Assembly (NCBI GenBank): GCA_013152715.1
Contig: JAADFU010000125.1
Coordinates: 1 to 64,000, forward strand
Length of the DNA: 64,000 bases
Direction: 5' to 3'
From: Calditrichota bacterium
GTDB lineage: Bacteria > Zhuqueibacterota > Zhuqueibacteria > Thermofontimicrobiales > Thermofontimicrobiaceae
A program made the position numbers and the translations under genes. Under the pieces are notes generated by a model. It made no database searches. It was not told the origin of the DNA and saw only the letters and a program-made list of their open reading frames with translations. This document shows positions 16,380 through 25,443 of this stretch, piece by piece. The stretch's first letter is position 1. The number at the start of each line of letters is the position of its first letter.

Positions 16380-18542
16380 ATGCCTGAAAAAATACAAACT
16401 TTCACTGACAAAAAAATAGCGAACGGCTTTGCTGAACCTCAGGGAGCCACAATTACCGAACAGGGCGTTAATTTTGCTGTTTATTCTCAATACGCGGAGC
16501 AGATTTTTTTACTCCTGTTCGACAAAGCCGATGCGCCGCCCACAGATATTATTTCCATGCCTGGCAAAACAAGCAATGTCTGGCACGTGCTGGTTCACGG
16601 CGTCAAACCAGGCCAGCTTTATGCGTTCAAAGCCACGGGAAAATACGATCCGAAAAACGGCTTTCGTTTTAACCCGCACAAATGTTTGCTCGATCCTTAC
16701 GCTCGTGCGATCACCGGAAAATTTGTCGATCAGCAGGGGTTGCTATTTGCTTTTGACACAGCATCCCACAAAAAAGATTTGCAAATGGACGAACGGGATA
16801 ACACTTTGCTCGTCCCCAAAGCTATTGTCACCGACGAAAATTTCGACTGGCAGATGGACAAACCGCCAGCGATTCCGTTCGAGGAACTGATCATCTACGA
16901 AGCGCATCTCAAAGGATTTACCGCGCACAAATCTTCGCAGGTCTCGCATCCCGGCACTTATCTGGGTTTCATTGAAAAAATTCCCCATCTGCAAAAATTA
17001 GGCGTTAATGCTGTGGAATTACTGCCCATTTTTGAATCTCACACGCAACATTGGCTGCGTCAAAAAAAATTGGTCAACTACTGGGGCTACGACAGCATCG
17101 GTTTTTTCGCGCCGGAATCATCATATTCCACTGACGAATATCCGGGCTGCCAGACGCGCGAATTTAAAATGTTGGTGCGGGAGTTGCACAAAGCAGGCAT
17201 CGAAGTGATTCTGGACGTGGTTTACAATCACACCGGCGAGGAAAACGAGTTGGGGCCAACGATTTGTTTCCGCGGCATCGACAACCAGACCTATTACGCG
17301 CTTGAAGGCCCTGCCAACGCACCCTATCGTTTTTACCGCAATAACGCCGGGACGGGGAATATTCTGAATATTGAAAATCCCCAGGCGCTGCGCTTTGTGC
17401 TTGATTCGTTGCGCTATTGGGTGAATGTAATGCACGTCGATGGCTTCCGCTTCGATCTGGCGACGATTCTGGGGTACCAAAAAGGGACTTTTCAGCCGCA
17501 CAGTCCCTTTTTTGAGAAAATTAAATCCGACCCTGCACTGAAAAATGTCAAACTCATTGCCGAGCCGTGGGATTTGACGACCTACCAATTGGGGAATTTT
17601 CCGCCAAAATGGGCGGAATGGAACGATAAATTCCGCGACACAGTCCGGCGCTTTGTCCGGGGAGACGAAGATCAAGTTCGTGATTTAGCTTATCGCATTT
17701 CCGGCTCCGAAGATATTTTTGGCAAGAAAAATTCGCCCTGTCACAGCATCAATTTTATCACGGCTCATGATGGTTTTACGCTACGCGATCTTTTTAGCTA
17801 CGAGAAGAAGCACAACGAAGCCAATGGCGAAAATAACCGCGACGGAATGGACGAAAATTTTTCCTGCAATTGCGGCGTCGAAGGCGTTGCTGACGATGCG
17901 GAAATTTTGGATCGGCGTAAACGCTTAGCGAAAAACGCTGTCTGTTGTCTGCTGTTTTCCATTGGCACGCCCATGATTTCCGGCGGCGATGAATTTTTTC
18001 GCACCCAGCGCGGCAACAATAACGCTTATTGTCAGGACAACGATTTGACTCATTTTGATTGGAATCTCTTGCAGCAATTTGCAGACATTTTTTCCTTCTT
18101 CCAAAAAGCCATTCGGTTTCGAAAACAAAATCCGATTTTCAGGAAAACGAATTTTTTCACCGGGCTGGATCACAACAAAAATCAGGTGCCGGACATCAAG
18201 TGGTACGATGAAAATCTGCACTCTCCCGATTGGAATGACCCGCAGCGGAAAATATTGTGCTATTTGATCGATGCCGGCGAAAGCAAATCAGCCACAGACG
18301 ACTATCTGCTATTTTTTATTTTGAACAGCGACAAGAAGGATTACGATGTAAAGATTCCTAATCTGAAAAACCACATCTGGCGGCGAGTAATTGACACCGG
18401 CAAAAATCCGGACGAAGAAATTATTATTGAACCGGAAAAACAGTTGGAGTGGCAAGCACCCCAATATCCGGTCCGAGGCCAAAGTGTTGTTGTGCTAAAA
18501 ACCCAGAAAACAGCGGTAGATTCGTCGTATTTTTTGGGTTGA
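16380..18542 (+). CDS. glgX: Glycogen debranching enzyme GlgX
   Basis: A 720-residue GH13 subfamily 11 protein that hydrolyses alpha-1,6 branches of phosphorylase-trimmed glycogen. An N-terminal CBM48-like domain covers about 20-115. The (beta/alpha)8 barrel shows DVVYNHTGE, nucleophile D359 in GFRFDLATIL, acid E395 in AEPWD and D464 in ITAHDGFT, plus GGDEFFRTQRGNNNAYCQDN, typical for GlgX/isoamylase. A C-terminal beta domain follows. It lies near a glucan phosphorylase gene (21766-23457), consistent with glycogen breakdown. TreX/isoamylase activity is an alternative. Confidence 0.93.
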   Translation: MPEKIQTFTDKKIANGFAEPQGATITEQGVNFAVYSQYAEQIFLLLFDKADAPPTDIISMPGKTSNVWHVLVHGVKPGQLYAFKATGKYDPKNGFRFNPHKCLLDPYARAITGKFVDQQGLLFAFDTASHKKDLQMDERDNTLLVPKAIVTDENFDWQMDKPPAIPFEELIIYEAHLKGFTAHKSSQVSHPGTYLGFIEKIPHLQKLGVNAVELLPIFESHTQHWLRQKKLVNYWGYDSIGFFAPESSYSTDEYPGCQTREFKMLVRELHKAGIEVILDVVYNHTGEENELGPTICFRGIDNQTYYALEGPANAPYRFYRNNAGTGNILNIENPQALRFVLDSLRYWVNVMHVDGFRFDLATILGYQKGTFQPHSPFFEKIKSDPALKNVKLIAEPWDLTTYQLGNFPPKWAEWNDKFRDTVRRFVRGDEDQVRDLAYRISGSEDIFGKKNSPCHSINFITAHDGFTLRDLFSYEKKHNEANGENNRDGMDENFSCNCGVEGVADDAEILDRRKRLAKNAVCCLLFSIGTPMISGGDEFFRTQRGNNNAYCQDNDLTHFDWNLLQQFADIFSFFQKAIRFRKQNPIFRKTNFFTGLDHNKNQVPDIKWYDENLHSPDWNDPQRKILCYLIDAGESKSATDDYLLFFILNSDKKDYDVKIPNLKNHIWRRVIDTGKNPDEEIIIEPEKQLEWQAPQYPVRGQSVVVLKTQKTAVDSSYFLG

Positions 18543-18571
18543 TCAGTGATTTGAAAATAGGGAAATGATCA

Positions 18572-18587
18572 TTGGACTAAAGTCCAA
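18572..18587. repeat. Short perfect palindrome TTGGACTAAAGTCCAA
   Basis: A 7-bp stem with an AA loop, 30 bp past glgX. There is no T tract, so it may be a small repeat element or an operator rather than a terminator. Confidence 0.4.
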
Positions 18588-18738
18588 CTGTCGAGTGGAG
18601 AGATTTCTCCGGAGCTGAAATTTGTGGCACTGAAACTTGAATTTGAACAAACCCTTATGAATTAAAATAACTTCCACGAGAATCATATCCCCGGCCAGAA
18701 CATATCCTAAATTTCGTCAGCACAAAATATTTTTCATA

Positions 18739-18767
18739 TTGCAAATAACAAAATTTTTTCGTATTTT
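18739..18767 (+). promoter_or_regulatory. Sigma70-type promoter for the beta-CASP nuclease gene
   Basis: TTGCAA (18739-18744), 17-bp spacer, TATTTT (18762-18767). Confidence 0.6.
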
Positions 18768-18830
18768 TAGGTTCGCATTTAATTTCGAGCGCGACAGACA
18801 CAGAAAAGAATCAAAAGGAACGGAGTGATT

Positions 18831-20237
18831 ATGTCTTTTAAAATCAGCTTTTTAGGTGCAGCAGAAAATGTCACGGGATCGCGTTATCTTGTCGAAGCGA
18901 ACAGCAAACGCATACTTATTGATTGTGGCCTTTATCAGGAACGTGATTTGCGGAGCCGCAACTGGGACCCGTTTCCGGTAGCGCCGGAGTCGATTGACAT
19001 GGTTCTATTGACGCACGCCCATCTGGATCACTGCGGTTATTTGCCCAAACTTGTCAAAGATGGATTTCAGGGAGATATTATTTCCACGCAAGCCAGCGCC
19101 GATATCGCAAAAATTGTGTTACTGGATTCGGCGCACATTCAAGTTGAAGATGCCAAATTCAAAGCCAAACGACACAAAAAAGAAGGCCGAAAAGGTCCGC
19201 ATCCGGAAGTGCCGCTGTACAACACTGAAGACGCCGAGGCGACTCTTCCTCTTTTTCAGCCAGTGGAATTGGAAACGGCGGTGCATTTGGGCGACGGATT
19301 TGAAGCGGTTTTTCACGAGGCAGGCCATATTTTGGGCTCCACAAGCATCGAACTTCGCATTCGCCAAAACGGCGCCACGCGCAAAATTATCTTTTCCGGT
19401 GACATCGGACGTTGGGGAACCCCGATTCTTGAAGATCCGACGCTTTTCACTGAATCCGATTACATCATCATGGAATCCACTTACGGCAATCGTCTTCATG
19501 ATGACCGATCGAGTATTACGAAATTGCTCGAAGACATCATCAATGACACTGACCGTCGCGGCGGGAATATCGTCATCCCCAGTTTTGCTGTGGAAAGATC
19601 ACAGGAAGTGATTTACTATCTCAACAATTTGCTCATGGAGAACAAAATTCCCCATCTGCTCATATTTCTCGACAGCCCGATGGCGATCAAGGTCACAAAA
19701 ATTTTCCGCGAGCATCCGGAGCTTTTCGACGATGAAATGCAAAAATTAATCAAAGAAGACGATTCGCCTTTCAATTTGCCGCGGCTGAAAATGACACGTA
19801 CAGTCGACGAATCCAAGGCAATTAACCACGTCAAAGGAACGGTGATCATCATCGCGGGTTCCGGCATGTGTACCGGCGGCCGCATCAAACATCACCTCTT
19901 AGCAAATATTTCCCGGCGCGAAAGCACAATCTTATTTGTCGGGTACCAGGCGGTCGGCACGCTGGGCAGACGAATTGTGGACGGCGATCAGGAAGTGAGG
20001 GTTTTGGGACAGTACTCTCAGGTTCGGGCCAAAGTAGTTCAGTTGCACGGCTTTTCGGCTCATGCCGATAAAAACGAATTGCTGCACTGGCTTTCCGGGT
20101 TAAAAAATCCGCCAAAGCAGCTTTTCATCACCCACGGCGAAGCGGAAGCAGCCCATGAATTTGCAAAAACAGTTCGCGAACAAAAAGGCTGGAACGTCTC
20201 TGTTCCCAAATTTCAGGACGAAGTCATACTGGATTGA
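18831..20237 (+). CDS. Metallo-beta-lactamase / beta-CASP RNA-processing nuclease
   Basis: 468 residues from ATG 18831, chosen over an in-frame GTG at 18825 because CGGAG lies five bases before the ATG. The zinc motif THAHLDHCG is at 61-69, a further metal ligand in HEAGHILGS, and the beta-CASP region contains ESTYGNR, SFAVERSQE and GSGMCTGGRIKHHL, ending with LHGFSAHAD. The order matches CPSF73-like bacterial proteins such as TTHA0252, zinc endo- or exoribonucleases of RNA maturation and decay. It is transcribed alone from its own promoter and followed by an intergenic repeat. Confidence 0.92.
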   Translation: MSFKISFLGAAENVTGSRYLVEANSKRILIDCGLYQERDLRSRNWDPFPVAPESIDMVLLTHAHLDHCGYLPKLVKDGFQGDIISTQASADIAKIVLLDSAHIQVEDAKFKAKRHKKEGRKGPHPEVPLYNTEDAEATLPLFQPVELETAVHLGDGFEAVFHEAGHILGSTSIELRIRQNGATRKIIFSGDIGRWGTPILEDPTLFTESDYIIMESTYGNRLHDDRSSITKLLEDIINDTDRRGGNIVIPSFAVERSQEVIYYLNNLLMENKIPHLLIFLDSPMAIKVTKIFREHPELFDDEMQKLIKEDDSPFNLPRLKMTRTVDESKAINHVKGTVIIIAGSGMCTGGRIKHHLLANISRRESTILFVGYQAVGTLGRRIVDGDQEVRVLGQYSQVRAKVVQLHGFSAHADKNELLHWLSGLKNPPKQLFITHGEAEAAHEFAKTVREQKGWNVSVPKFQDEVILD

Positions 20238-20297
20238 CAGAAAATATGCGGGCGCGTTCATCCAAAATTGCTGTTTTTTAAAGATGTCAAGGGAGCG

Positions 20298-20398
20298 ATT
20301 CCGAAAAGTTGGTAGATTGAGTAAGTAATAAATGTAAATCAAAACTGACGAAGCAGTTAACTCCTTATTTTTATGTTGTTAACACGACAACAAATTGT
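20298..20398 (+). repeat. Intergenic repeat family 1, copy 1 (about 100 bp)
   Basis: About 88 percent identical by eye to 32668-32768, including the block ATTGAGTAAGTAATAAATGT (20316-20335). Both copies hold the small hairpin AACTG/CAGTT with a variable 6-nt loop, then TTGTTAACAC. It lies after the beta-CASP gene. No coding potential. Confidence 0.8.
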
Positions 20399-20481
20399 AT
20401 TATTTTGCACTAAAACGTAATTTTATTTAAAGAATTGCACTTCCACTCAACAGCTCGTAACTCGAAACTCTTGTTTAGTTT

Positions 20482-21546
20482 ATGAACCAAAACAATAAAT
20501 CAGAAACCACTGCAACTCAGTTACAGCGGATTGAAGAAGTTTTGTCGGACAAAAAGCGCCTTCTGTGCGTTCTGCACAATTATCCCGATCCCGACGCTAT
20601 GGCGTCGACGATGGCGCTGTGTTACTTTGCCCGGGAAAAATTTGGTCTGCAAACGACGATTGCTTACGGCGGCTTCATTGGCAGGGCTGAAAATCTCGCC
20701 ATGATTCGCGAGCTGAAAATTCACCTCAAACAATTGAATCGGTTGCGCCTCGATCGCTACGACTGCATTGCCATGCTGGATACGCAGCCCGGCGCCGGGA
20801 ATAATTCTTTTCCGCCAGGTCAATTGTGTCATCTCGTTTTCGACCATCATCCGCTGCGGCGCAATTCAAATATCATTTACGCCATTGTCGATAACAATAT
20901 TGGTGCTTTGTCCACATTGTTTGTTGAATTGCTCACCGTCGCAGACATTCAAATTCCGACGAATCTGGCAACGGCGCTCTCTTACGCTATTCGCTCGGAG
21001 ACGCAGGATTTGGGACGCGAAACCAGCCAGCGCGACATCGATTCGTATCTTGAGGTTTATCCCAGAGCAAATGTGCGTAAATTGGCAAAAATTTCCCGAC
21101 CAAAACTGTCACGCTCCTACTTTGTGACGCTGGCGAAAACGCTGCACCGCACGATCAGTTACCGCCAGATTATTTGCGCTCACCTCGGCGAAATTAGCGC
21201 TCCCGAGATCGTCGGGGAAATGGCGGATTTGTTGCTGCGGCACAAGCGAATAAGTTGGAGTCTGTGCAGCGGACGTTTTCAGGGAGATTTGCATTTGTCG
21301 CTGCGGTCTTCAAACCCCAATGCCAGAGCCGGTAACATGATCCAGCGCATTGTCAACGATAAAAAAAATAGCGGAGGCCACGGCATGTTTGCCGGCGGGA
21401 AAATTTCTATCCAAAACATGACGGCCGAGGAGATTGTTGCCCTGGAAATGAAATTGTCCGACAAATTAGCGCGAAATTTGGGCTACAAAGCTGTTTCGTG
21501 GAATCCGGTTATTGGCGAGGATGAAGCCGAAAAATTATCTGAGTAG
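20482..21546 (+). CDS. DHH-family phosphoesterase (NrnA/RecJ-like)
   Basis: 354 residues. The N-terminal DHH domain shows HNYPDPDAMAS (32-41, motif I) and DHHPLR (121-126), the aspartate/histidine manganese centre. The C-terminal DHHA1 domain ends in GGHGMFAGGKIS, the substrate-binding glycines. Relatives degrade nanoRNA oligonucleotides, pAp or c-di-AMP/pGpG products; which one applies is not visible. The ATG has no obvious ribosome site. A REP-like hairpin and T run follow and probably serve as terminator. Proximity to an HD-GYP enzyme and a beta-CASP nuclease would fit a role in nucleotide turnover, but this is only context. Confidence 0.87.
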   Translation: MNQNNKSETTATQLQRIEEVLSDKKRLLCVLHNYPDPDAMASTMALCYFAREKFGLQTTIAYGGFIGRAENLAMIRELKIHLKQLNRLRLDRYDCIAMLDTQPGAGNNSFPPGQLCHLVFDHHPLRRNSNIIYAIVDNNIGALSTLFVELLTVADIQIPTNLATALSYAIRSETQDLGRETSQRDIDSYLEVYPRANVRKLAKISRPKLSRSYFVTLAKTLHRTISYRQIICAHLGEISAPEIVGEMADLLLRHKRISWSLCSGRFQGDLHLSLRSSNPNARAGNMIQRIVNDKKNSGGHGMFAGGKISIQNMTAEEIVALEMKLSDKLARNLGYKAVSWNPVIGEDEAEKLSE

Positions 21547-21560
21547 TTTTTGAAGTTAGA

Positions 21561-21598
21561 AGATGTACCTCACTTATAAAGTGGAGCACATCTTTTTT
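21561..21598 (+). repeat. REP-like hairpin A, also a likely terminator of the DHH gene
   Basis: Arms AGATGTACCTCACTT and AAGTGGAGCACATCT around TAA, then TTTTTTAT. It carries the same A-C mismatch in the stem as copies B, C and D (42072, 48080, 48143). Confidence 0.75.
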
Positions 21599-21623
21599 AT
21601 TGGAAATTTTCTGAAAATTTTTA

Positions 21624-21652
21624 TTGAACAAATCAATAAATTGTCGTATCTT
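21624..21652 (+). promoter_or_regulatory. Sigma70-type promoter for the glucan phosphorylase gene
   Basis: TTGAAC (21624-21629), 17-bp spacer, TATCTT (21647-21652). Confidence 0.5.
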
Positions 21653-21765
21653 TATGCGCTTGCGATGCGCCAGATGCCTGTTCGCAGCGCTAAATTTATT
21701 TTTCCAAATTTCATGTTCAGCAAAATAATAAAAAATTTAATAATAAAAAACCAGGAACCTATTTT

Positions 21766-23457
21766 ATGAAGAAAGAAAAAAAAGTCGCTTACTTCACCAT
21801 GGAAATCGCGCTGGATCCGGGAATGCCAACGTACAGCGGCGGACTTGGCGTGCTTGCCGGCGACACACTGCGATCCGCGGCGAATTTGAAAATTCCCATG
21901 GTGGCAGTCACTTTATTGCACCGGAAGGGTTATTTTTTTCAGAAACTCGACGAGAACGGAAATCAAATCGAAGAGCCTATTGACTGGCAAATCGACGATT
22001 ATTTGGAAGAATTGCCTGTTCGCGCACTTGTGACAATCGAGAATCGCCAAGTGCACATTCGCGCCTGGCGCTACAACGTCCAGGGATTTGCCGATCACTC
22101 GATTCCGGTTCTTTTTTTGGATTCGGACTTGGCGGAAAATTCTGAATTTGACCGTACGCTGACTCATTATTTGTACGGCGGCGATGAATATTATCGATTG
22201 TGTCAGGAAATTATTTTGGGCATTGGCGGCGTACGCATCTTGCGTGCGTTGGGCTACGATGAAATTATCCGCTTTCACATGAATGAGGGCCACGCCAGTC
22301 TGTTGGCAGTTGAATTGGTGAAAGAGTATTTTGACAATGAAAAATGCGATACTATTACGCCCAAAATAATCAAAAACATTCGCAAGCAATGCGTCTTTAC
22401 CACGCACACGCCGGTGCCGGCCGGTCACGACCAATTTCCGATTTCGTTAGTGGAGAAAGTTCTCAATCCGATAGAATTAAAAATTATCAAAGAACTTGAT
22501 TGCTGCGATAACAAGCTGAACATGACCCATCTGGCGCTGACTTTGAGCCATTACGTCAACGGCGTCGCCAAAAAACACGGCGAAGTATCACGGGAAATGT
22601 TCCCCAATTACGTTATTGACTCCATTACCAATGGCGTGAATGTCGCTTCCTGGGCGTCGAAATCAATGCAAAAATTATTTGACAAATACATTGCCGGCTG
22701 GCGCGAAGACAATTTCAGTTTGCGTTCCGCGTTGAGTATCCCCAATGAGGAAATCTGGCGAGCGCATCGAGCAGCAAAAGAGGAGCTGTTTCTTCACATC
22801 AGCGAGGAAATGAATGTCAATTTCGATTTGGATGTCCTGACTATCGGCTTTGCGCGTCGCGCTGCGGCGTACAAACGCGCTGATTTGATTTTTTCCGATC
22901 TGGAACGCTTATTTCACATTCATCGCAATGTTGGCGCGATTCAATTAATTTTTGCCGGAAAAGCCCACCCCAAGGACGAGAACGGAAAACAGCTCATCCG
23001 GCAATTATTTCAGGCGATCTCGAAAATTGAACCTGAGATCAGAGTTGTCTATCTGCCAAATTACGATATTGAACTGGGCAGGTTAATCACTTCCGGCGTG
23101 GACATCTGGCTCAACAATCCGATTCCTCCGCTGGAAGCGTCCGGCACCAGCGGCATGAAAGCGGCGCTCAACGGAGTGCCGTCGCTGAGCGTTTTAGACG
23201 GCTGGTGGATCGAAGGCTGCATCGAAAACGTGACCGGCTGGGCAATCGGAGATTTGCAGGCGATTTCGGATGACCAACGTCGCGCCAGAGATGCGGCTTC
23301 GCTTTACGATAAATTGGAGCGCGTCGTCGTCCCGACATATTACAACGATCGCGACAAATTCATTAATATCATGCGTCATGCCATCGCATTAAACGGGTCA
23401 TTTTTCACCACGCAGCGCATGATGATGCAGTATGTTTTGAAAGCATACTTCCTGTAA
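21766..23457 (+). CDS. glgP: Alpha-glucan phosphorylase (GT35, short bacterial type)
   Basis: A 563-residue PLP enzyme that removes glucose-1-phosphate from alpha-1,4-glucan ends. [11 protein letters not shown] lies at about 19-29, [10 protein letters not shown] in the middle and the PLP lysine is K465 in [11 protein letters not shown]. At 563 residues it belongs to the shorter bacterial/archaeal alpha-glucan phosphorylase branch rather than the 800-residue MalP/GlgP type. AGGAA precedes the ATG. GlgX, 3.2 kb upstream, would supply unbranched chains, so the two likely act in one glycogen breakdown route even though they are not one operon. Confidence 0.92.
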   Translation: MKKEKKVAYFTMEIALDPGMPTYSGGLGVLAGDTLRSAANLKIPMVAVTLLHRKGYFFQKLDENGNQIEEPIDWQIDDYLEELPVRALVTIENRQVHIRAWRYNVQGFADHSIPVLFLDSDLAENSEFDRTLTHYLYGGDEYYRLCQEIILGIGGVRILRALGYDEIIRFHMNEGHASLLAVELVKEYFDNEKCDTITPKIIKNIRKQCVFTTHTPVPAGHDQFPISLVEKVLNPIELKIIKELDCCDNKLNMTHLALTLSHYVNGVAKKHGEVSREMFPNYVIDSITNGVNVASWASKSMQKLFDKYIAGWREDNFSLRSALSIPNEEIWRAHRAAKEELFLHISEEMNVNFDLDVLTIGFARRAAAYKRADLIFSDLERLFHIHRNVGAIQLIFAGKAHPKDENGKQLIRQLFQAISKIEPEIRVVYLPNYDIELGRLITSGVDIWLNNPIPPLEASGTSGMKAALNGVPSLSVLDGWWIEGCIENVTGWAIGDLQAISDDQRRARDAASLYDKLERVVVPTYYNDRDKFINIMRHAIALNGSFFTTQRMMMQYVLKAYFL

Positions 23458-23467
23458 AATTTTTTGT

Positions 23468-23510
23468 CGGGGCGCAGTTTTTCACTGTTAATAGCGGCGC
23501 CCCGGTTTCT
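23468..23510 (+). terminator. Hairpin terminator after glgP
   Basis: Perfect 8-bp stem CGGGGCGC (23468-23475) / GCGCCCCG (23497-23504), followed by GTTTCT. Strong stem, weak T tail. Confidence 0.5.
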
Positions 23511-23613
23511 ACAATGTGAGAATTCTCTTCTGACAAGAATGCAATCGCGGCGGCAAGGCATAACTCCCAAAAATTGCGAAGACCATCTTTTTTGCTATTT
23601 TTTCATAAAATTA

Positions 23614-23642
23614 TTGACTTTTAAACGTTAATTTTCTATTTT
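23614..23642 (+). promoter_or_regulatory. Sigma70-type promoter for the sensor cluster
   Basis: TTGACT (23614-23619), 17-bp spacer, TATTTT (23637-23642). The first gene starts 268 bp downstream, so the transcript has a long leader. Confidence 0.6.
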
Positions 23643-23910
23643 GTGTTAAGGACAACGACAAAAAAGGGGCATTAAATTTTTCCGTCGTCTGAATTTAGCA
23701 AAAAAAGGCAAGAAGGTGCGTGTTCCGTAGCAATTGCCCCGATAAGCGGATGTATCGGGAATACGAAGAATCAGGGAGACAATTCTCCAAAGATCGTTCA
23801 CTTTCAATCAAAAATGCAAATGAGCAACAAGTATGATTTGCAGCGATACTTCGTGTAGCGGCAATGACCGACCCATTTAATCCATCTCAACTACAAAACG
23901 GCGTCTTTTT

Positions 23911-25200
23911 ATGAAAGAAACGGAAGAAAAAATATCAAAACGCGAGTCCGGCCTTTCCCGATATTTTTTAGTCGTATGGTTGATTTTATGGCTTTGTGCG
24001 GCATCTTTTTCTTTTCTTTTCGTATTTCACATGGTTAATTATGGCAACAAAAAAAATAGCGCTGCGTTTCAGCAAATTTTGCTACCTGAGATTAGGCACA
24101 CGCTCGTATGGCACGATTTTAAGCAATTGCGCGCGTTGCTTGATCATTTGCAACAAATGGGCGTGATCGATTATTTCGCAGTTTCAGTGGACTACTCGAA
24201 CTCGTCAATCAATTTTGCCTCCGAGCAAAACGCACCAGAAACGAAACAACTGCTTCAATTTCCGATTCGCTTTGTGCATAATGACGAGCAGGATCAAGCC
24301 ATCATCAGCGTTGGTTTGCACAATTATTCGTGGAAAAATTATCTCAGTGAAAATTACCGCGTTGCAATTCCGATTTTATTAGTGATGGGTTTGTTTCTCG
24401 GAATCCTTGTGTATCGTTTCGTTCAATTGTCGCTAATCAATCCCATTTTTCACAGCGGAAATGTTATTAAACAATTAATAACCGAAGACGTCGAATTGCC
24501 GCCGAAAAAAATTTCCGGCAGAACCTTTCTTTTTTCCAATCCCCAGGCACGCCAACTATCTGATAATTTATCCCATTTAGCCGAACGCCTCAAAACGTAC
24601 CGTCTTCGCGAACGAGCCGCTCAGCGTGAACTCGCTGAAACCGAGGAAAATTTTCGCTTACTGACAGAGACTGCGCTGGACATTATCCTCGTCCACGACG
24701 CGGAAGGGAATATCACCTACGTGAACGACGCCGGTCTCAAGCTCTGCGGCTACAGAAGGGAAGAAGCAATAACCAAAAAAATAACGGACTTCATTCCACA
24801 GAAATTTGTCAATGAAATTAATGAACGAAGCGAAAAAGGAATGAGAAGCAGCCGGCAAAAATACTTGTTCGAAATTGAATTTATCAATATCGACGGCGCG
24901 CGCATTCCCGTAGAAGTGAGTTCCTCTCCGATTTTTCGCGAGGGAAAACTTGACGGAGTCTTCATTGTGGCACGTGATATTTCAGAGCGTAAAAAAACGG
25001 AAAAAATGCTGGAAGCTTATCGGAATCACTTGCAGGAATTGGTGCAAAAACGTACCGCTGAATTAGAAGAAAAAAATAACGAACTGCAACGACTCAATAA
25101 ATTGTTTGTGGGTAGGGAGTTTCGCATCAAAGAATTAAAAGAAAAAGTGGTAATTTTGACGGAACAAATTAAGCGACTAACGCAGAAGATTGAATCGTGA
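23911..25200 (+). CDS. Membrane PAS sensor protein without output domain
   Basis: 429 residues. Membrane helix 1 is at about 20-45, a periplasmic sensing region at 46-148, helix 2 at 149-173 and a short HAMP-like linker to about 245. One PAS domain (about 245-365, ENFRLLTETALDIILVHDAE start, VARDISERK end) is followed by a long C-terminal coiled coil to the stop. There is no histidine kinase, GGDEF or effector domain, and the gene is not frameshifted at its end. It lies directly before a soluble multi-PAS kinase, so it may be a membrane input subunit that pairs by coiled coil. That pairing is inference. Confidence 0.8.
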   Translation: MKETEEKISKRESGLSRYFLVVWLILWLCAASFSFLFVFHMVNYGNKKNSAAFQQILLPEIRHTLVWHDFKQLRALLDHLQQMGVIDYFAVSVDYSNSSINFASEQNAPETKQLLQFPIRFVHNDEQDQAIISVGLHNYSWKNYLSENYRVAIPILLVMGLFLGILVYRFVQLSLINPIFHSGNVIKQLITEDVELPPKKISGRTFLFSNPQARQLSDNLSHLAERLKTYRLRERAAQRELAETEENFRLLTETALDIILVHDAEGNITYVNDAGLKLCGYRREEAITKKITDFIPQKFVNEINERSEKGMRSSRQKYLFEIEFINIDGARIPVEVSSSPIFREGKLDGVFIVARDISERKKTEKMLEAYRNHLQELVQKRTAELEEKNNELQRLNKLFVGREFRIKELKEKVVILTEQIKRLTQKIES

Positions 25201-25443
25201 AGAAATAGCCATTACAAAAAAATAATTCCATTTTCGGCCGGCGATGTGAGGCGATACAAATCGCATTTCCCGGAAATTTTTTCTTTTTGGCAGAAAGTCA
25301 ATTTTCGAACGGCAAATCAGGAATGTAATTCGCAACGAATTTAAATAGGCGCGACGGAAGCCGCACCCTTCAATGGAGCGCCAGCCAATGAGTTCGATCT
25401 TTGTGGATTTCTGAAATTTTGTCAAACTCTGAGAAAAAGAGCC

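Larger units (their letters stand above)
23458..23910. other. 453-bp intergenic region with terminator, promoter and structured leader
   Basis: Holds the glgP terminator hairpin (23468-23504), a promoter at 23614-23642, and about 260 bp of untranslated leader. The leader has a perfect hairpin CCCGATA (23738-23744) / TATCGGG (23753-23759). I checked it for a c-di-GMP riboswitch core and did not find one. No ORF. Confidence 0.5.

Noticed and set aside
23643-23910. Possible c-di-GMP riboswitch
   Set aside because: The conserved GEMM core and tetraloop receptor are absent.
23911-25200. Kinase gene truncated by a frameshift
   Set aside because: The coiled coil ends at a stop followed by non-coding DNA; no HisKA or HATPase remnant in any frame at 25201-25443.
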